DNA of 44,128 bases, taken from NCBI GenBank assembly GCA_949289345.1, contig CASENS010000023.1, forward strand, positions 1-44,128, in the 5' to 3' direction. This stretch comes from an uncultured Bacteroides sp. GTDB taxonomy: Bacteria; Bacteroidota; Bacteroidia; Bacteroidales; Bacteroidaceae. The translations under genes and the position numbers were made by a program. The notes beneath the pieces are model-generated. The model was not told the origin of the DNA, searched no databases, and was given only the letters and a program-made list of their open reading frames with translations. Numbering within the stretch: the first letter of the stretch is position 1; each line of letters starts with the position of its first letter. Below, piece after piece: positions 16,885 through 25,979 of the stretch.

Positions 16885-17841
16885 ATGAAAAGATTAGCAA
16901 TTGCAATGATGATGGGTATAGCAGCCGTAACGGCCAATGCCCAAATGAATTACAAGGTACAGACAGCCTGCCACCCGATGGACGTCAAGCATTACGACAC
17001 CGAACGCTTGCGCAGCGCTTTTATGATGGACAAAGTAATGGCTCCGGATGAAATCAATATCACTTACACACTGTATGACCGCCTGATATACGGTGGTGTC
17101 ATGCCGGTTAACAAAGTCCTAAAGTTGGAGAAATTCCATGAATTGGGTCCAGAAATCACGTATTTTCTGGAACGTCGCGAACTGGGCGTTATCAACATCG
17201 GTGGTGACGGTGTAGTAACGGTAGACGGCAAGGAATATGAAATGAAATACAAAGAAGCCCTCTATGTAGGATGCGGCAACAAGGAAGTGACGTTCAAAAG
17301 CGTTGACCCTACTAAGCCCGCAAAGTTCTACATCAATTCGGCTCCTGCTTACAAGCACTTTGTAACCCAGCTGATTACAACCGACGCCAAGTTACAGAAG
17401 GCTAACCCCAAGAAGTACGCCTTGGCTATCTCTGACCATTACGGAAAGATGGAGGAAAGCAACGACCGTGTAGTAAACCAGCTTATTGTAAAAGACATCT
17501 TGGAAAGAGTCGAAGGTGGCGGTACGAACCAATTGCAAATGGGTCTGACTGAATTGGCTCCAGGCTCCGTATGGAACACGATGCCTGCACACACCCACAC
17601 TCGCCGTATGGAAGCTTACTTCTACTTCAATGTAACCGGCGGTAATGCGATTTGCCACCTGATGGGCGAACCACAAGAAGAACGCCTCATCTGGCTGCAC
17701 AACGAACAAGCTATCACTTCACCCGAATGGAGCATCCACGCTGCCGCAGGTACCAGCAACTACAGTTTCATCTGGGGTATGGCCGGTGAAAACCTGAAAT
17801 ACAGCGACAAAGATGAAATCAAATATTTGGATATGAAATAA
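16885..17841 (+). CDS. kduI: 5-dehydro-4-deoxy-D-glucuronate isomerase with signal peptide
   Basis: A 318-residue KduI. The enzyme converts 4-deoxy-5-hexosulose-uronate (DKI, from unsaturated uronates) to 2,5-diketo-3-deoxygluconate, a step of pectin and glycosaminoglycan breakdown. The cupin metal ligands are present: H236 and H238 in [14 protein letters not shown]243, and H285 in EWSIHAAAG. The whole length aligns with the 278-residue E. coli enzyme (e.g. [23 protein letters not shown]). Unlike that cytoplasmic enzyme it starts [20 protein letters not shown], a standard Sec signal peptide with cleavage after ANA. The ~20 extra N-terminal residues are not needed for the fold, so export to the periplasm is likely. 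A terminator follows at 17854. Confidence 0.93.
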   Translation: MKRLAIAMMMGIAAVTANAQMNYKVQTACHPMDVKHYDTERLRSAFMMDKVMAPDEINITYTLYDRLIYGGVMPVNKVLKLEKFHELGPEITYFLERRELGVINIGGDGVVTVDGKEYEMKYKEALYVGCGNKEVTFKSVDPTKPAKFYINSAPAYKHFVTQLITTDAKLQKANPKKYALAISDHYGKMEESNDRVVNQLIVKDILERVEGGGTNQLQMGLTELAPGSVWNTMPAHTHTRRMEAYFYFNVTGGNAICHLMGEPQEERLIWLHNEQAITSPEWSIHAAAGTSNYSFIWGMAGENLKYSDKDEIKYLDMK

Positions 17842-17853
17842 ATCCGACATGAA

Positions 17854-17902
17854 GAAAATGGGTATAGACAACACAAACTCTATGCCCATTTTCTCATTTT
17901 AT
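17854..17902 (+). terminator. Terminator after kduI
   Basis: GAAAATGGGTATAGA (17854-17868) pairs with TCTATGCCCATTTTC (17879-17893), 15 bp with one G-U pair, followed by a T-rich stretch. Confidence 0.8.
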
Positions 17903-17949
17903 ACATGATTTCAGTCAAATATTACACAAAGGGAAGAATTGAAAAAAGC

Positions 17950-17957
17950 TACCTTTG
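17950..17957 (+). promoter_or_regulatory. -7 box of exuT-like gene
   Basis: TACCTTTG, 26 nt before the ATG at 17984. Its presence after a terminator suggests that the transporter has its own promoter. No good -33 was found. Confidence 0.5.
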
Positions 17958-17983
17958 CAGCAAACAATCATTAATTCAATATC

Positions 17984-19450
17984 ATGAATCAAACTATTCA
18001 AAAAGCAATGGGCAAGATGACCAATTACCGTTGGACTATTTGTGCCATGCTATTCTTTGCGACAACAGTCAATTATCTCGACCGCCAGGTATTGTCACTG
18101 ACCTGGAAGGATTTTATCGCTCCTGAATTCCACTGGAGCGATTCCAATTACGGTGACATCACAGCTATTTTTTCCATTGTATATGCCATTGCCAACCTAT
18201 TTGCAGGACGTTTTATCGACTGGATGGGCACTAAGAAAGGTTACCTTTGGGCCATTGGCATCTGGTCACTCGGCGCCTGCTTGCACGCCATCTGTGGTTG
18301 GGCTACGGAACATGTAGTAGGCATTCACGATGCAGCCGAAATGATTTCAGCTACCGGTGCAGTAGCTTCAACCATCGCTATCACCAGTGTCTATTTCTTT
18401 ATCGCTGCCCGTATTGTACTGGCCACCGGTGAAGCCGGCAACTTCCCTGCAGCCATTAAAGTAACTGCTGAATACTTCCCCAAGAAAGACCGCGCTTTCG
18501 CTACCTCTATATTCAATGCCGGTGCAACGGTAGGCGCATTGGCAGCGCCGGTCAGCATTCCACCTTTGGCACGCTATTTCCAGAATATTGGTGTAGGCAA
18601 CGGATGGGAAATGGCTTTCGTCGTTATCGGTGCCTTAGGCTTTATCTGGATGGGCTTGTGGATGTTCATGTACAAGAAACCGCGTCAGAACTCACATGTC
18701 AATGCAGCCGAACTGGCTTACATTGAACAAGACAAAGAAACTGAACAACAAACAAAAACCGCTGAGAAAGAAGAAAAGAAACTTTCATTCTGGCAATGCT
18801 TAAAGTACCGTCAAGCATGGGCTTTTGCCGTAGGTAAATTCATGACGGACGGAGTGTGGTGGTTCTTCCTCTTCTGGACGCCTGCATACATCTCCGATGT
18901 TTACGGCTTCTCATCAGACAGTACTACCGCCCAATTGCTGATATTCGTGCTCTATGCCATCACAATGCTTTCTATTTATGGCGGCAAATTACCCACCATC
19001 ATTATAAACAAAACAGGCATGAACCCCTACGCAGCCCGTATGCGTGCCATGTTCATCTTCGCCCTATTCCCGCTACTGGCCCTATTTGCCCAGCCATTGG
19101 GAGCTTATTCTTATTGGTTTCCGGTCATCATCATCGGCATAGCCGGAGCAGCCCACCAGTCGTGGTCAGCCAACATTTATTCCGTTGTAGGCGACATGTT
19201 CCCCAATAGCGCTGTAGCTACTATCACAGGTTTAGGCGGTATGGCCGGCGGTGTAGGTTCGTTCCTTATCAATAAAGGTTCAGGTAATCTTTTCGACTAT
19301 GCGGCTCAAACCAATATGCAGTTCATGGGCTTCGAAGGGAAACCGGCTGGCTACTTCATTATTTTCTGCATCTGTGCAGTGGCTTACCTATTAGGCTGGT
19401 GCATCATGAAGGCATTGGTTCCAAAGTACAAACCTATCGTAGTAGATTGA
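17984..19450 (+). CDS. exuT: MFS hexuronate transporter, ExuT-like
   Basis: A 488-residue major facilitator with about 12 membrane helices and a central charged loop (~residues 240-265, rich in E and K). Anion:cation symporter (ACS) family marks: NYLDRQVLSLTWKDF near the start, RFIDWMGTKKGYLWAIGIW as the loop 2-3 motif, and ATGEAGNFPAAIKVTAEYFPKKDR. This matches ExuT-type galacturonate/glucuronate importers. An internal ATG at 18008 gives an equally good start. Its place after kduI and near a pectinesterase supports a role in uronate uptake. The nearest alternative is another organic-acid ACS carrier. Confidence 0.9.
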   Translation: MNQTIQKAMGKMTNYRWTICAMLFFATTVNYLDRQVLSLTWKDFIAPEFHWSDSNYGDITAIFSIVYAIANLFAGRFIDWMGTKKGYLWAIGIWSLGACLHAICGWATEHVVGIHDAAEMISATGAVASTIAITSVYFFIAARIVLATGEAGNFPAAIKVTAEYFPKKDRAFATSIFNAGATVGALAAPVSIPPLARYFQNIGVGNGWEMAFVVIGALGFIWMGLWMFMYKKPRQNSHVNAAELAYIEQDKETEQQTKTAEKEEKKLSFWQCLKYRQAWAFAVGKFMTDGVWWFFLFWTPAYISDVYGFSSDSTTAQLLIFVLYAITMLSIYGGKLPTIIINKTGMNPYAARMRAMFIFALFPLLALFAQPLGAYSYWFPVIIIGIAGAAHQSWSANIYSVVGDMFPNSAVATITGLGGMAGGVGSFLINKGSGNLFDYAAQTNMQFMGFEGKPAGYFIIFCICAVAYLLGWCIMKALVPKYKPIVVD

Positions 19451-19538
19451 TAATAACTTAGCGTTATCTCATCATCACTTATCGGGCAGAGACTTCGAAC
19501 TGTTTAGGAATATTCAGTAAATGTCCCTAAAACATACA

Positions 19539-19598
19539 ATGGCATATGAAGATGATAGATTATAATCACTTCATATGCCATTTTCATTGTCGTTTTTC
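19539..19598 (+). terminator. Terminator of exuT-like gene
   Basis: ATGGCATATGAAG (19539-19551) and CTTCATATGCCAT (19569-19581) form a perfect 13-bp stem followed by T-rich sequence. Confidence 0.8.
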
Positions 19599-19867
19599 TG
19601 TGTTTTCTCACATACTCTTATCGGGGGCAAGGAATGAATTTCCGGGAAAAAGCCTGATGACCTCCTCTTCTGCTTCTGTCGGTAAAATCATATCATTTCG
19701 CTTTCACCGTCTTTTCCCGACCTTGCCAATCATCAGCCCTCCCTTCTCTTTCGAATTTCGGACTTTCATTCATAACAACAACTTGCAACTGGGCTTCCGG
19801 ATTAACAATAAGAGGACGCATCAGCTTGACACGTCCTCCTGTTTTTTTAATCTTCCAAAGGAATAGA
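19599..19867. other. Intergenic stretch with small hairpin, no gene supported
   Basis: No convincing gene on either strand. A hairpin GAGGACG/CGTCCTC (19812-19818, 19832-19838) is followed by seven T on the plus strand (19842-19848). It lies 20 bp beyond the ferritin stop codon and may end that minus-strand transcript, although its T-run favours the plus strand. Confidence 0.45.
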
Positions 19868-20350
19868 TTACTGGCGTTCACCTAATTTAGAATCCACAAA
19901 GTATAGATTCCCTTCTCCGGCACGTTTTATCATTTCGACAATGCCTGACGCAGTAGCTTCTTCCTCAACTTGTTCGCGAACAAAACTCCACAAGAAATCT
20001 TGCGTGGCTTTATCTTTCTCGGCCGAAGCGACATCTACTAATTCATCAATCAATTTGGAAACGCGGCATTCGTGCTCATACACTTGTTCGAATACTTGAA
20101 GCGGCGTACCGAAATCGTTGGGCACTACATCTATTTTGTTCACCATAGCTGTACCACCACGTTTGATGATATAGGAAGCCATTTGGAAAGCATGGTCGTG
20201 TTCCTCGAATGATTGTTTTTTTAGCCAATTGGCCATGCCATTATACCCTTCTTTCTCCATGAAGAAAGACATTGCCAAATACAGATTGGCCGACCACATT
20301 TCGGCAGTAATCTGATCATTGATTGCGTTTTGTAATTTTTCAGAAATCAT
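19868..20350 (-). CDS. ftnA: Ferritin, non-haem iron storage
   Basis: A 160-residue ferritin that oxidises Fe(II) and stores iron in a 24-subunit shell. Ferroxidase ligands match E. coli FtnA numbering exactly: E17, E50, H53, E94, Q127 and E130. No haem-binding Met typical of bacterioferritin context is evident. It is monocistronic, with its own TATATTTG box at 20381-20388, and lies between exuT (convergent) and lysA. Iron or oxygen control is usual for the family, but no Fur box could be identified here. Confidence 0.95.
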   Translation of the reverse strand: MISEKLQNAINDQITAEMWSANLYLAMSFFMEKEGYNGMANWLKKQSFEEHDHAFQMASYIIKRGGTAMVNKIDVVPNDFGTPLQVFEQVYEHECRVSKLIDELVDVASAEKDKATQDFLWSFVREQVEEEATASGIVEMIKRAGEGNLYFVDSKLGERQ

Positions 20351-20380
20351 AATTATTTCGTTTTAAAATTGAAATCATTA

Positions 20381-20388
20381 CAAATATA
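20381..20388 (-). promoter_or_regulatory. -7 box of ferritin gene
   Basis: TATATTTG on the minus strand, 30 nt before the ferritin ATG. -33 element unclear. Confidence 0.45.
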
Positions 20389-20468
20389 GTAGAAAAGTGA
20401 ATATGAAGTATCACTTATAACAAGTTTTTATTAATTATTAGAGTTTGTCCTTATTTCATTAACTTTCC

Positions 20469-21632
20469 TCATTGCGTCATCTCATCGGAAATATATCCGA
20501 TTGGCAACTCACGGCAGTTATATTGGGAAGCCATGATTTCTCCATATGCCCCTGCCGAACGTATGGCGATGAAGTCCCCTCGACGTACCTCGTTCAAATC
20601 AACAGCTTTGCCAAACACATCGGATGATTCACATATAGGCCCTACAACATCATAGGTCTGCACAGGCTTTTCAGAAGATATGTTTTCTATCTTATGGTAA
20701 GCCTGGTAGAGAGCAGGCCGGATGAGGTCAGTCATACCTGCATCAAGGATGGCAAACTGCTTATTGGCACCCTGTTTGACATAAAGTACACGCGAAATTA
20801 ATGAACCACACTGTCCTACTACAGCACGTCCTAATTCGAAATGGAGCGTCTGATAAGAACGAAGCTTTAAATGAGTGGCATAAGTTTTGAAATAGGAGGC
20901 AAAATCGGGCACGGATTGCCGGTTGGGATGATGATAGTCAATACCCAAGCCTCCACCCACATTGACATACTCAATGCGCATTTGGTGTGCTTCCAGCTTA
21001 TCTAACAACTCGTTGACCCGGTTACATAATGCTACAAAGTCGCCCATATCCAGTATTTGAGAACCGATATGGAAATGCAGGCCTATGAAATCAATATTCT
21101 TCATTATAGAAGCGATTTCTATCATGTGATCCATGTCTTCCATTCGAATGCCAAACTTGTTCTCCGCAAGCCCCGTAGTGATGTTGGCATGGGTATGCGC
21201 ACCCACATCAGGATTAATGCGGAAAGCCACACGAGCCGTTTTATTCTTAGCTGCGGCCAGTTCGTTAATGACCTCCAACTCCGGCAGGGATTCCACATTG
21301 AAGCAGGAGATACCATAATCCAAGGCAAGGTTGATTTCCCAGTCGGCCTTGCCAACCCCCGCGAACACGATTTTTTCCGGAGGAAAACCAGCCTTAATGG
21401 AAGCTTGTATTTCACCCCCGCTCACGCAATCAGTGCCAAACTCGCTCTCACGAATGATGGCAAGGATTTTAGGATTAGCATTGGCTTTGACGGCATAGTG
21501 TACGCAGAAGTTCTCGTATTTCGAAACTTCCTCACGGATACAAATCAACGTCCGGCGCAACACCTCTGCATTATAGAAATAAAAAGGTGTACGCAAGGAA
21601 TGGAATTTATCAATAGGAAAATGTCCTTTCAT
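20469..21632 (-). CDS. lysA: Diaminopimelate decarboxylase
   Basis: A 387-residue PLP enzyme that makes lysine from meso-diaminopimelate, the last step of lysine synthesis. The alanine-racemase-like barrel has the PLP lysine K49 in HYAVKANANP. GLHFHIGSQI and YVNVGGGLGIDYH are barrel motifs. The substrate/active-site motif CESSDVFG with its Cys lies near residue 340. Somewhat short against the ~420-residue E. coli enzyme, as seen in Bacteroidetes relatives. It begins 5 bp after the lysC stop, so the pair is translationally close and probably co-transcribed. Confidence 0.95.
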   Translation of the reverse strand: MKGHFPIDKFHSLRTPFYFYNAEVLRRTLICIREEVSKYENFCVHYAVKANANPKILAIIRESEFGTDCVSGGEIQASIKAGFPPEKIVFAGVGKADWEINLALDYGISCFNVESLPELEVINELAAAKNKTARVAFRINPDVGAHTHANITTGLAENKFGIRMEDMDHMIEIASIMKNIDFIGLHFHIGSQILDMGDFVALCNRVNELLDKLEAHQMRIEYVNVGGGLGIDYHHPNRQSVPDFASYFKTYATHLKLRSYQTLHFELGRAVVGQCGSLISRVLYVKQGANKQFAILDAGMTDLIRPALYQAYHKIENISSEKPVQTYDVVGPICESSDVFGKAVDLNEVRRGDFIAIRSAGAYGEIMASQYNCRELPIGYISDEMTQ

Positions 21633-21637
21633 ACGTT

Positions 21638-22957
21638 TCAGTTCTCGCCAAAAAGGTTTGCGCTCAGCGCTTGCAAGGCACGTTTTTTGTCTTGCTCGCG
21701 AATGAGGAAGGAAATATTATAATTGCTTCCACCGAAGGAAATCATGCGTACGGGAATGTCGCGCATGGCATCCAGTGCCTTTGCCTCGAAACCTACATTC
21801 TCCCACTCCAAATCACCCACTACGCAAATGATACACATGTCACGGTCAACAGTAACGGTGCCGTATTTCTTGAGGTCGTCCAGAATTTCATTCAAATGTT
21901 TCACATTGTCTATAGATACAGAGACTCCAACTTCGGACGTACAAATCATATCAATGGAAGTTTGGTAACTTTCGAATATTTCGAATACCTTGCGCAGGAA
22001 ACCGTAGGCCAGCAGCATGCGGCTTGATTTGATTTTGATAGCCGTGATGTTGTCTTTGGCAGCTACAGCCTTTATTTTACCCTTCTCGCTATCGTTGGAT
22101 ATGAGTGTGCCGGGCGCAGAGGGATCCATTGTGTTAAGCAGACGCACAGGAATGTTGGCGTACTTGGCAGGCTGGATGCACGTGGGGTGCAGAATTTTAG
22201 CTCCAAAGTAAGCCAGTTCAGCAGCCTCCTCGAATTGCAGCTGACGCACGGGCGATGTCTTGTCCACAATACGCGGGTCGTTGTTGTGCATTCCGTCAAT
22301 ATCCGTCCATATCTGGATTTCCTCTGCATGGATGGCAGCTCCTACAAGTGAGGCCGTATAGTCGCTTCCGCCTCGTTGGAGGTTGTCAATCTCTCCGTAA
22401 GCGTTGCGGCAAATGAAGCCCTGTGTGATGTAGATGTCCGCATCAGGGTGAAGTTCCAGTTGAGCCTGCAGCTTTTCGCGGATGTAGACAGGATCCGGTT
22501 CAGCGTTCTTGTCCGTGCGCATGAACTCCAGCGCGGGAAGAAGGACGGACTTCACGCCACACTCCTGCATGTAATAATTCATCATGCCCGTAGAAATCAG
22601 CTCGCCTTGAGCCAACACTACTTTTTCCTCGAACAAAGTAAAGAGGTCTTTGGTGTAGGAGCGTATGTAGTCGAAGTGGGATTTTACCAATTCCAAACAC
22701 TTCTGCTTATATTCGGCTGTAGCGTAAAGTTCGTCTATGTGCCGACGATATTTACTTTCCAACTGATTGATAATCTCATTGGCTCCTTCCGGATTTTTCT
22801 TATAAAGGTAATCCGAAATCTCTACCAATGTGTTGGTCGTGCCAGACATGGCGGACAGCACTACAATCTTACGCTCGCCATCGGTAATCAATTTGGCTAC
22901 CTCCTTCATCCGTTGAGCCGAACCTACCGAAGTTCCTCCAAACTTTAAAACTTTCAT
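21638..22957 (-). CDS. lysC: Aspartate kinase (monofunctional)
   Basis: A 439-residue kinase that phosphorylates aspartate, the entry to lysine, methionine and threonine synthesis. The start KFGGTSVGSAQRM is the kinase signature. The catalytic domain covers residues ~1-280 (GGSDYTASLVGAAIHAEEIQIWTDIDG holds the aspartate and ATP contacts). Two ACT domains follow (~300-439), as in lysine-inhibited LysC. It has no homoserine dehydrogenase fusion. Pairing with lysA suggests a lysine-specific isozyme. No lysine riboswitch could fit: only 41 bp separate it from the ftsE-like gene upstream. Confidence 0.95.
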   Translation of the reverse strand: MKVLKFGGTSVGSAQRMKEVAKLITDGERKIVVLSAMSGTTNTLVEISDYLYKKNPEGANEIINQLESKYRRHIDELYATAEYKQKCLELVKSHFDYIRSYTKDLFTLFEEKVVLAQGELISTGMMNYYMQECGVKSVLLPALEFMRTDKNAEPDPVYIREKLQAQLELHPDADIYITQGFICRNAYGEIDNLQRGGSDYTASLVGAAIHAEEIQIWTDIDGMHNNDPRIVDKTSPVRQLQFEEAAELAYFGAKILHPTCIQPAKYANIPVRLLNTMDPSAPGTLISNDSEKGKIKAVAAKDNITAIKIKSSRMLLAYGFLRKVFEIFESYQTSIDMICTSEVGVSVSIDNVKHLNEILDDLKKYGTVTVDRDMCIICVVGDLEWENVGFEAKALDAMRDIPVRMISFGGSNYNISFLIREQDKKRALQALSANLFGEN

Positions 22958-22998
22958 CTTTCCTATGTATTAAGTTATTAAAACTGATTTGTTATTTT

Positions 22999-23682
22999 TC
23001 ATTCGCCAAGCTCCGTGAACTCCTCCAGCCGGTGATTCTCACACCGGAACATACGGCCTGGGAACTCACTTAGCAGCAGGCGATTGTGGGTGGTCATTAC
23101 TACCAGCGACCCGCTATGGCTTATTTCGTGAAGCAGGGCTGTAATGGCTCTTCCGGTATCCACATCAAGATTTCCCGTAGGTTCATCGGCCAAGATGATA
23201 CGAGGCGAGTTGAGCATGGCGCGCGCTATCACGATACGTTGTTGCTCCCCTCCAGACAATTCGTTGGGATACTTATAGCCTTTGTTGCTCATACCTACTA
23301 ATCTTAATACCTCGTCGATGCGCTCCCTGCGATTGTTAGCCTGTTTCCAGCCCGTGGCACGTAAGACGAAGTCGAGGTTGTCGGACACCGGGCGGTCGGT
23401 CAACAGTTGAAAGTCCTGGAAGACAATGCCAAGCTTTCGGCGAAGTGGAGGGATTTGCGTGCGTCTGATGCGTCTTATGTCATAATCCAACACATGCGCT
23501 TTACCGGAAGCTATTTCCAACTCTCCGTAGAAAGTTTTTAGAAGACTGGTCTTTCCGGATCCCACTTTTCCAGTCAGGTAAATAAATTCTCCAGCCCGAA
23601 GTTCCAAATTCACTTGCTCCAACACGCACAATTCCTGTTGGCGAATTTCAACGTCTGTATAGGATATGAGTATCTCCTCCAT
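22999..23682 (-). CDS. ftsE: FtsE-type ABC ATPase
   Basis: A 227-residue ABC ATPase with Walker A GKVGSGKTS (residues 38-46), VFQDFQLLTDRPVSDNL at the Q-loop, signature LSGGEQQRIVIARA (142-155) and Walker B IILADEPTG. The Q-loop region and size resemble FtsE, which with FtsX controls septal cell-wall hydrolases. No FtsX or other permease gene is next to it. ATG at 23682 is chosen over a TTG at 23700. It sits between hisIE (14 bp upstream) and lysC (41 bp downstream). LolD/MacB-type ATPases are alternatives. Confidence 0.82.
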   Translation of the reverse strand: MEEILISYTDVEIRQQELCVLEQVNLELRAGEFIYLTGKVGSGKTSLLKTFYGELEIASGKAHVLDYDIRRIRRTQIPPLRRKLGIVFQDFQLLTDRPVSDNLDFVLRATGWKQANNRRERIDEVLRLVGMSNKGYKYPNELSGGEQQRIVIARAMLNSPRIILADEPTGNLDVDTGRAITALLHEISHSGSLVVMTTHNRLLLSEFPGRMFRCENHRLEEFTELGE

Positions 23683-23696
23683 TCCTCTGCCCTGTC

Positions 23697-24314
23697 TCAA
23701 TGTTTCTTCCAGCCTGCGCCGTGGCGCACTTTCAACTCACGGGCTATGTCATCAATGCCATATCCTTTGGAGGTAAGCAACACAATCAAGTGATACATGA
23801 GGTCAGCACTCTCGTAGATGAGCCGCTCGTCCGTACCGTTACATGCCTCGATGACTGTTTCCACGGCTTCTTCGCCCACTTTCTGAGCCATCTTATTGAC
23901 ACCCGAACGGAAGAGGCTGGTGGTGTAAGAACCTTCAGGCATTTCCGCATGGCGTGCACGAATGAAGTCCTGCAATTCTTGAAGGAACAAGACTGGCCGC
24001 TCGTTCACCTCGCCCCAGCAGGTGTCCGTACCGGTATGGCACACAGGACCTTCGGGATGAGCCTGAATAAGCAACGTGTCCCGGTCGCAATCTACGCTGA
24101 CCGACACCAAGTGCAGGAAATTTCCACTCTCTTCGCCTTTCGTCCACAAACGTTGGCGTGTGCGGCTATAAAAAGTCACTTTACCCGTCTCCATCGTTTT
24201 CTCATAGGCCTCACGGTTCATAAAGCCCAGCATCAGCACCTTGGCAGTGTCGGCATCCTGTATGATGGCAGGCACCAGCCCCCCCATTTTTCCAAAATCT
24301 ATCTCCGTATTCAT
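23697..24314 (-). CDS. hisIE: HisIE: phosphoribosyl-AMP cyclohydrolase / phosphoribosyl-ATP pyrophosphatase
   Basis: A 205-residue bifunctional histidine enzyme for steps two and three. The HisI half (residues ~1-105) has ARTRQRLWTKGEESGN-type sequence (here YSRTRQRLWTKGEESGNF), the zinc/magnesium site SVDCDRDTLLIQ and HTGTDTC. The HisE half (~110-205) is alpha-helical with GEEAVETVIEA and DLMYHLIVLL. Length is normal for the fused form. It follows hisF by 52 bp in the his cluster. Confidence 0.95.
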   Translation of the reverse strand: MNTEIDFGKMGGLVPAIIQDADTAKVLMLGFMNREAYEKTMETGKVTFYSRTRQRLWTKGEESGNFLHLVSVSVDCDRDTLLIQAHPEGPVCHTGTDTCWGEVNERPVLFLQELQDFIRARHAEMPEGSYTTSLFRSGVNKMAQKVGEEAVETVIEACNGTDERLIYESADLMYHLIVLLTSKGYGIDDIARELKVRHGAGWKKH

Positions 24315-24366
24315 CTTGAATGATAATTCTATAGTTATTCAGTTTCTCAAGCGTTCACTATGCACG

Positions 24367-25122
24367 TTACATTCGCACCGGCACACCTCGGGCACAAAGA
24401 TACGATTTTAATTCGGGAATCTTTATTTCTCCGAAGTGAAAAACGCTAGCCGCCAACGCCGCATCGGCTTTTCCTACCATAAAAACATCTCGGAAGTGTT
24501 CCATCTGTCCCGCTCCGCCCGATGCGATGATAGGAATGGAGAGCGTACTAGAAAGTTGATACAATGCTTCGTTGGCATAACCAGCCTTTACCCCGTCGTG
24601 GTTCATACTTGTGAACAGCACTTCGCCTGCGCCTCGTTCTTGCGCCTCGTGTGTCCAATCCATCAACTCACGTCCAGCCTCCACACGTCCTCCGTTCAGG
24701 TAGCATCGCCACATGCCTCCGGTGCACTTGGCGTCTACGGCCAACACGCACACTTGAGAACCGAAGTGCAAGGCTATCTCGTCTATCAAGTCTGGGTGAC
24801 GCAGGGCGGCGGAATTGACTGATACTTTGTCGGCGCCCGCATCCAGCAGGCGTGCCACATCGTCCAGCTCGTGTATACCCCCACCCACCGTAAAGGGGAT
24901 GCTGATATGTTCGGCTATGCGACGCACCAACTCCACGAACGTCTTGCGTCCTTCAAAGCTGGCCGTGATGTCAAGAAACACCAGTTCGTCGGCTCCTTGC
25001 CTGCTATATATGCTGGCCAGTTCCACGGGGTCGCCCGCCTGGCGCAGATTGACAAAGTTGGTACCTTTTACTGTCTGCCCGTCCTTGATGTCGAGGCAGG
25101 GAATAATTCTTTTGGTTAACAC
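24367..25122 (-). CDS. hisF: Imidazole glycerol phosphate synthase, cyclase subunit
   Basis: A 251-residue (beta/alpha)8 barrel that closes the imidazole ring with ammonia delivered by HisH. Catalytic D11 is in IPCLDIKDG, and a second Asp in [11 protein letters not shown] (near residue 130). Phosphate-site loops [11 protein letters not shown] and [13 protein letters not shown] are present. It is preceded by an unusual 131-bp gap after hisA holding two direct repeats, while the other his genes are tightly packed. Confidence 0.95.
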   Translation of the reverse strand: MLTKRIIPCLDIKDGQTVKGTNFVNLRQAGDPVELASIYSRQGADELVFLDITASFEGRKTFVELVRRIAEHISIPFTVGGGIHELDDVARLLDAGADKVSVNSAALRHPDLIDEIALHFGSQVCVLAVDAKCTGGMWRCYLNGGRVEAGRELMDWTHEAQERGAGEVLFTSMNHDGVKAGYANEALYQLSSTLSIPIIASGGAGQMEHFRDVFMVGKADAALAASVFHFGEIKIPELKSYLCARGVPVRM

Positions 25123-25202
25123 AATGTATGTCCTCTATCTTATAAATGTATTCTGTCAGTTATCCTTATCTTTCTCTTGTCCTTGCGAAGAATTGCGTTA
25201 TC

Positions 25203-25236
25203 CTTTCTTTCGCAGAGGCACGTGCTTTCTTTCGCA
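25203..25236. repeat. Direct repeat pair around GCACGTGC in the hisA-hisF gap
   Basis: CTTTCTTTCGCA occurs at 25203-25214 and again at 25225-25236, a 22-bp period (about two helical turns). The 8-bp palindrome GCACGTGC (25218-25225) lies between the copies. The remainder of the 131-bp gap shows nothing else. Confidence 0.5.
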
Positions 25237-25253
25237 AAGCAAAAATCATTTTT

Positions 25254-25979
25254 TCAAGCATCCAGGAGCGGCCTTAGCATGTCAAGTGTAATGCGTCCTT
25301 CATACAAAGCTTTTCCGAAAATGACCCCCGATACGCCCGCTTCATCCAAGCGATAGATATCATCTATCCCGCTCACGCCTCCGCTGGCTATCAGATATAA
25401 CTCTGGGTCATGTGCCAACATCTCCCGATATAAATCCAACGCAGGGCCTTGCAACATGCCGTCCCGCCGGATATCGGTGCAGATGACTTGCGTGATGCCT
25501 TGACTTCGATACTCGTCTACAAATTCGAACAAATTCAACGCACTGTCTTCTTTCCATCCGCTTACAGCTATGCGCTTGTCCTTGGCATCTGCGCCCAAAA
25601 TGATACGCTCCGCCCCGTATGTGACTATCCACCGGGCAAATACATCAGGGCTTTTCACGGCAACACTTCCTCCTGTGACCATCTGGGCTCCGTTTTCGAA
25701 GGCGATGCGCAGGTCCTCATCTGTCTTCAATCCTCCTCCGAAATCCACTACGAGCGAGGTCCTTGTGGCAATCTGCTCCAGCACCTTGTAGTTTACGATA
25801 TGGTGCGAAGCCGCCCCGTCCAAGTCCACCAGATGCAGGCGTCGGATGCCTCCGTCCTCCAACATGCAGGCCACTTCAAGTGGATTTTCATTATACACTT
25901 TTCGGCTGGCATAGTCTCCTTGGGAGAGGCGCACACATTTGCCATCTATTATATCTATGGCAGGAATCAGCTCTATCAT
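25254..25979 (-). CDS. hisA: ProFAR isomerase, histidine synthesis
   Basis: A 241-residue (beta/alpha)8 barrel that isomerises ProFAR to PRFAR, the substrate of HisF/HisH. Catalytic Asp in [14 protein letters not shown] (D9) and the second in [16 protein letters not shown]. Phosphate loops [11 protein letters not shown] and [12 protein letters not shown] are typical. Its start overlaps the hisH stop by 4 bp, so translation is coupled. It precedes hisF, the usual order. Confidence 0.95.
   Translation of the reverse strand: MIELIPAIDIIDGKCVRLSQGDYASRKVYNENPLEVACMLEDGGIRRLHLVDLDGAASHHIVNYKVLEQIATRTSLVVDFGGGLKTDEDLRIAFENGAQMVTGGSVAVKSPDVFARWIVTYGAERIILGADAKDKRIAVSGWKEDSALNLFEFVDEYRSQGITQVICTDIRRDGMLQGPALDLYREMLAHDPELYLIASGGVSGIDDIYRLDEAGVSGVIFGKALYEGRITLDMLRPLLDA

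Noticed and set aside
19546-19881. Short frames on both strands between exuT and ferritin
   Set aside because: No start context, domain or promoter; they overlap terminator hairpins and look like chance frames.
22958-22998. Lysine riboswitch before lysC
   Set aside because: Only 41 bp lie between the ftsE-like stop and the lysC start, far too short.
25203-25236. Possible CRISPR-like repeat
   Set aside because: Only two 12-bp copies, one 10-bp spacer, and no cas genes.
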